A stretch of 8,577 nt of DNA from Anaerolineales bacterium UBA3940 (GTDB lineage Bacteria; Chloroflexota; Anaerolineae; Aggregatilineales; UBA3940). This document shows, piece by piece, positions 5,723 through 8,577 of this stretch; the stretch's first letter is position 1; each line of letters begins with the position of its first letter. Location of the stretch: contig DGDY01000006.1 of the NCBI GenBank assembly GCA_002385675.1, positions 1-8,577 on the forward strand. The letters are read 5' to 3'. The position numbers and the translations under genes were made by a program. The notes beneath the pieces were generated by a model. It worked only from the letters and a program-made list of their open reading frames with translations, did not search any database and was not told the origin of the DNA.

Positions 5723-6712
5723 CTACGCCCGGATCTCCTGCCGCTGGAACAGCACGTAGGCCACGGCGAACAGTACGATCGTCGCCGCGATCAGGCCTGT
5801 CAGGTGCGGCCAGATCAGCATGACGCTCTCGCCGAGCGGCAGCGGTGCGCCGAGCACCGCCCTCTGAAGCTGGACGGGCAGCACCAGCCCGAACGAGCGT
5901 GTGGACGGGTACAGCAGCCCGATCGTCGCCTCGACGAACAGCGTGTTCGGCGATATCCGCTCTAGCGCCTGCGTTAGCGCCACCTGATCAAGCACCGCCT
6001 GCACCGTCGGCGAGTCGACAGGCATGATCGCCCGCGCCAGCAGGCCCGCCAGAATGCTCCAGAAGACCATGAAGAACAGCCACACCGCGATCGACGCGAG
6101 CGCCGCCGTCGCCGACTGGCGGAACACGATGGAGAACAGCAGCGCCAGCGCCAGCCATACCCCACCGTAGAAGATCGACACCAGCAGGAACAGCAGCAGG
6201 CGCGCGACCTCCTCGCCGCTCGGCGGGACGCCAAGCCCGAGGATGCCCAGGCCGATGATCAGCAGCCAGATCGCCGCCAGCACGAGCGCCAGCGTGAACA
6301 GCCCCGCCAGGAACTTGCCCGCCAGCAGGGCATCGCGGTAGATCGGCTGCGACAGCACACGGGACAGCGTGCGCTGGGAAAACTCGCCGTTGACCGCGTC
6401 AAAGGCGAGCGTGATCGCCACCAGCGGCACGAGGAACGACAGGAAGCCGACAAACGCCGGCAGCGGCTCCTGCGCGGTGGTGAACAGCCGCAGGAAGATG
6501 AACGGATCATTCCCCGGCGACTGGCGCAGGTTCTGCAGCGCCACGTAGACCGTACCGACTGCCGTCGCCAGGATGAGCAGTTCGAGGATCAGCATCCTCG
6601 CGCTCGACAGGTGGTCGGCCATGTCCTTCGCCACGACCGCCCACATCCCGGTCCACGGCGAACCTTCTCTGGCGCGCCCGCGCGCTGCGGGCATTGTGTT
6701 AGGCCGCTGCAT
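5723..6712 (-). CDS. ABC-2 family transporter permease (NosY-like)
   Basis: 329 residues with about six hydrophobic helices (roughly 40-58, 84-104, 136-160, 170-194, 203-227, 296-321). Between helices 2 and 3 is the segment [20 protein letters not shown] (104-123), typical of ABC-2 permeases of the NosY/YhaP kind. The region between helices 5 and 6 (about 228-295) is long and probably extracytoplasmic. It would form the membrane channel for the ATPase encoded just upstream. ATG at 6712 is chosen because a GAGGGGG-type ribosome site lies 6 nt upstream; this start overlaps the end of the ATPase gene by 14 nt in another frame, suggesting translational coupling. ATG 6694 is an alternative, and the reading frame remains open to 6769. 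Substrate unknown. It is the last gene of the operon and ends at the convergent terminator. Confidence 0.9.
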   Translation of the reverse strand: MQRPNTMPAARGRAREGSPWTGMWAVVAKDMADHLSSARMLILELLILATAVGTVYVALQNLRQSPGNDPFIFLRLFTTAQEPLPAFVGFLSFLVPLVAITLAFDAVNGEFSQRTLSRVLSQPIYRDALLAGKFLAGLFTLALVLAAIWLLIIGLGILGLGVPPSGEEVARLLLFLLVSIFYGGVWLALALLFSIVFRQSATAALASIAVWLFFMVFWSILAGLLARAIMPVDSPTVQAVLDQVALTQALERISPNTLFVEATIGLLYPSTRSFGLVLPVQLQRAVLGAPLPLGESVMLIWPHLTGLIAATIVLFAVAYVLFQRQEIRA

Positions 6713-7646
6713 GATCCACCCCCTCGAAATACCGTGCATAGATCTCATCCAGATCGGGCACTTCGACATTCAGGGCCTTCAGGTTCCCGCCCGCCATCAC
6801 AGCGGCTTTGGCGGCCTCCGAACGCACGTCGGCGGTCGCTTCCAGCACATACTGAGACGGCCCGTCGTGACGGACCTGCACGACCTGCGGGATGTCACGC
6901 AGCCGGGATTCAAGCTCCGCCGAGCCGTTCTCAACGTGGAGCACCACCTGATAGCCGCCGTGAAGCACCTGGCGAGCCAGTTCCTCGACCGTGCCCTGGG
7001 CCAGGATGCGCCCCCGGTGGAACAGCGCCACCCGGTCGCAGACCTCCTGCACCTGATGCAGCAGGTGCGAAGACAGCAGGATGGTGATGCCCTCGTCGCG
7101 CAGCTCGCGGATGATGCGGATGAACAGCCGCGCCGCGTCCGGGTCAAGGCCGAGCGTCGGCTCGTCCATGATGATGATCTGCGGACGCTTCAGCAGCAGC
7201 TCGGCCACCGCCAGACGCTGACGCATCCCGCGGGAGAACGTCTTGACCGGCTTGTCGGCGACATCGGCCAGCCCCATGCGCTCCAGCCCGGCGTCGATGC
7301 GCTTGCTGGCCTCGGCGCGCGGCACGCCGTTCAGCCGGGCGATGTAGGCCAGGTTCTCGCGAGCGGTCAGCCCGTCGTAGAAGCCGACCTGATCGGGCAG
7401 GTAGCCGACGCGAGCCTTGACGCTCAGCGGCTTGCGGGCCGGGTCAAGCCCGAGCACGCGCACTTCACCGGCGGTCGGCTCCGTCAGCCCGAGCAGCATG
7501 AGGATGGTCGTCGTCTTGCCGGAGCCATTCGGGCCGAGCAGGCCGAACACCTCGCCCTTGCCCACGGAGAAGTCTATGCCGTTAACCGCCGTGACCGGCC
7601 CGTACTGTTTGACGAGGCCCTTGACCTCTATCATGGTGTCCGCCAT
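6699..7646 (-). CDS. ABC transporter ATP-binding protein (ABC-2/CcmA-type)
   Basis: 315 residues. The ATPase core has Walker A GPNGSGKT (38-45), signature FSRGM (137-141, the usual variant in ABC-2 ATPases), Walker B IIIMDEP with Glu162 and switch His194 (LSSH), so it should be catalytically competent. An accessory C-terminal region (about 225-315), with the fold often seen in ABC-2 ATPases, ends in [11 protein letters not shown], a common tail motif. ATG 7646 has AGGAGG 6 nt upstream, in the 15-nt gap after the NEW3 gene. The downstream permease overlaps it by 14 nt. The enzyme would drive the permease on the cytoplasmic face. NosF-type copper-site maturation, antibiotic export and envelope functions all use this family, and the sequence does not choose between them. 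Confidence 0.95.
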   Translation of the reverse strand: MADTMIEVKGLVKQYGPVTAVNGIDFSVGKGEVFGLLGPNGSGKTTTILMLLGLTEPTAGEVRVLGLDPARKPLSVKARVGYLPDQVGFYDGLTARENLAYIARLNGVPRAEASKRIDAGLERMGLADVADKPVKTFSRGMRQRLAVAELLLKRPQIIIMDEPTLGLDPDAARLFIRIIRELRDEGITILLSSHLLHQVQEVCDRVALFHRGRILAQGTVEELARQVLHGGYQVVLHVENGSAELESRLRDIPQVVQVRHDGPSQYVLEATADVRSEAAKAAVMAGGNLKALNVEVPDLDEIYARYFEGVDHAAA

Positions 7647-7661
7647 AGGCAGCCTCCTGCA

Positions 7662-8577
7662 CTAGCGGCGGCCAAAGCGCATGACGGCAACACCGACCAC
7701 ACCGACCGCAACAGCAACCAGGCCGATCCCGACGATACCCCACAGCGTCGAGGTGCGAACCGTGACACGGTACTCAACCGACTGGGTGGAGCTACCCTCC
7801 GGCTGTGCGCGGAACGTGACGATGTAGTCACCCGCAAGCGCCTGCTCGGCAGGCTGCAGCCGCGCCGTCACCTCGACCTGCTCACCGGCCTCGATCACGT
7901 CGATCTTCTCCGGCTCAAAGGTGAGGTTCCAGCCACTCGGCGGCGTACCGCTCATCTTGATGTTATGCGCCCGCGCAGAGCCGGTGTTCTGTACCAGGAG
8001 CTGCACCGTCGTCTCCTCGCCCGCCTGGGCATCACCGGACAGGCGGCTGTCGGGCGTGGTCAGGCGGATCGCCGCCTCACCGACCACCTCGGCAACCAGA
8101 TCGGTGCTCGCCTGCGTATCCTCACTCTGCGCAGTGATGGTGATCGGGTACGAACCCGCCGGGATGGTGTCGATCAGGCCGTCCACCTCGACGGTGATGC
8201 GCTCGGAGGCGTTCGCGTTGAGCGGGATGCTCGTCACCTCCTGCGTGCCGGACTTGAACACGGTGCTGAAGAACTGGGGCGCTTCTGCGAGGAAGTTCAC
8301 GACGAGGTCCTCATCGCCCTCGTTCTTAACCGTAACGTTGTAGCGGAAGGTAGTCGTGGGCTTGCCGCGCAGTACGGGTAGCTCAACTTCCAGGGCGAGG
8401 CTGGCAGGCGCCTGCTCCTCGATGATCACCTGCAGGGGCAGCTCAGCCTCGACGCCGTCGCCCTCGCCAACCACCGTGAACTCATACGTGCCCGCCTCGG
8501 TACCACGCGGCACTTCTACACGGAGCTCAACAGGCGTCTCGACATCCGGCTGCACAAAGACCGCCTGCACGATCCGG
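7662..8577 (-). CDS. Membrane-anchored tandem NEW3/Ig-like domain protein (5' partial)
   Basis: The C-terminal 304 residues are visible; the gene continues beyond the window edge. The fragment is built of repeated beta-sandwich units about 110 residues long. Equivalent GxY strands recur at GTYEFTVV (27-34), GSYPITIT (139-146) and GDYIVTFR (247-254), counting from the codon at 8570. The units contain NEW3-style signatures such as VTVKNEGDEDL and LLVQNTGSARAHNI followed by PPSGW. A single hydrophobic helix (about 276-297) and a short basic tail (RFGRR) end the protein, giving an outside-facing anchored topology. NEW3 (NPCBM-associated) domains are thought to bind sugars or proteins; function here is unknown. 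Spacing of 15 nt to the ATPase gene suggests one operon. It may be the substrate-capturing or accessory subunit of the transporter. Confidence 0.88.
   Translation of the reverse strand, partial: RIVQAVFVQPDVETPVELRVEVPRGTEAGTYEFTVVGEGDGVEAELPLQVIIEEQAPASLALEVELPVLRGKPTTTFRYNVTVKNEGDEDLVVNFLAEAPQFFSTVFKSGTQEVTSIPLNANASERITVEVDGLIDTIPAGSYPITITAQSEDTQASTDLVAEVVGEAAIRLTTPDSRLSGDAQAGEETTVQLLVQNTGSARAHNIKMSGTPPSGWNLTFEPEKIDVIEAGEQVEVTARLQPAEQALAGDYIVTFRAQPEGSSTQSVEYRVTVRTSTLWGIVGIGLVAVAVGVVGVAVMRFGRR

Noticed and set aside
6573..8381. 602-codon open frame on the plus strand, antisense to the permease, ATPase and NEW3 genes
   Set aside because: It spans three well-supported minus-strand genes and their junctions, has Arg/His/Asp-rich low-complexity composition and shows no recognisable domain. 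It is a high-GC antisense artefact.

Overview
The window is GC-rich bacterial chromosome with tightly packed genes, strong Shine-Dalgarno sites and long spurious antisense reading frames typical of high-GC DNA. Gene content (a heterodimeric ABC exporter, a NEW3-domain protein with an ABC-2 transporter, a YeiL-like Crp/Fnr regulator) and style suggest a Chloroflexota-like organism. That is an impression from gene style, not from a marker gene.

Layout. (1) 1-2924, plus strand: two adjacent half-transporter genes, the first cut by the window edge. They form a heterodimeric ABC exporter with one competent and one degenerate ATP site, and end at a strong hairpin terminator (2966-2994). (2) 3007-5247, minus strand: a YeiL-like Crp/Fnr regulator followed by an asparagine-synthetase-like protein whose glutaminase half has lost its catalytic residues while the synthetase half is intact. 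An AT-rich patch with a 14-bp palindrome and a leader hairpin lies between them. (3) 5248-5588: a divergent regulatory region and a 64-residue charged protein on the plus strand. A 12-bp perfect palindrome (5309-5320) sits about 41 bp upstream of the predicted transcription start in both directions, the class II activator position of Crp/Fnr proteins. (4) 5647-5697: a shared convergent terminator whose core is the exact reverse complement of the one at 2966-2990. (5) 5723-8577, minus strand: an operon encoding, in transcription order, a membrane-anchored protein with tandem NEW3/Ig-like domains (cut by the window edge), an ABC ATPase and an ABC-2 permease. The ATPase and permease genes overlap by 14 nt.

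How the parts may work together. The two ABC systems look independent. Each ends at the same hairpin in the same orientation relative to its own transcript. The central block could be a small regulon in which the Crp/Fnr protein controls itself and the small protein from one operator, and possibly the synthetase downstream. The NEW3-ATPase-permease set looks like an export or envelope-remodelling machine with an extracytoplasmic Ig-like partner; its substrate cannot be read from the sequence. I see no RNA gene, CRISPR array, insertion sequence or phage gene.
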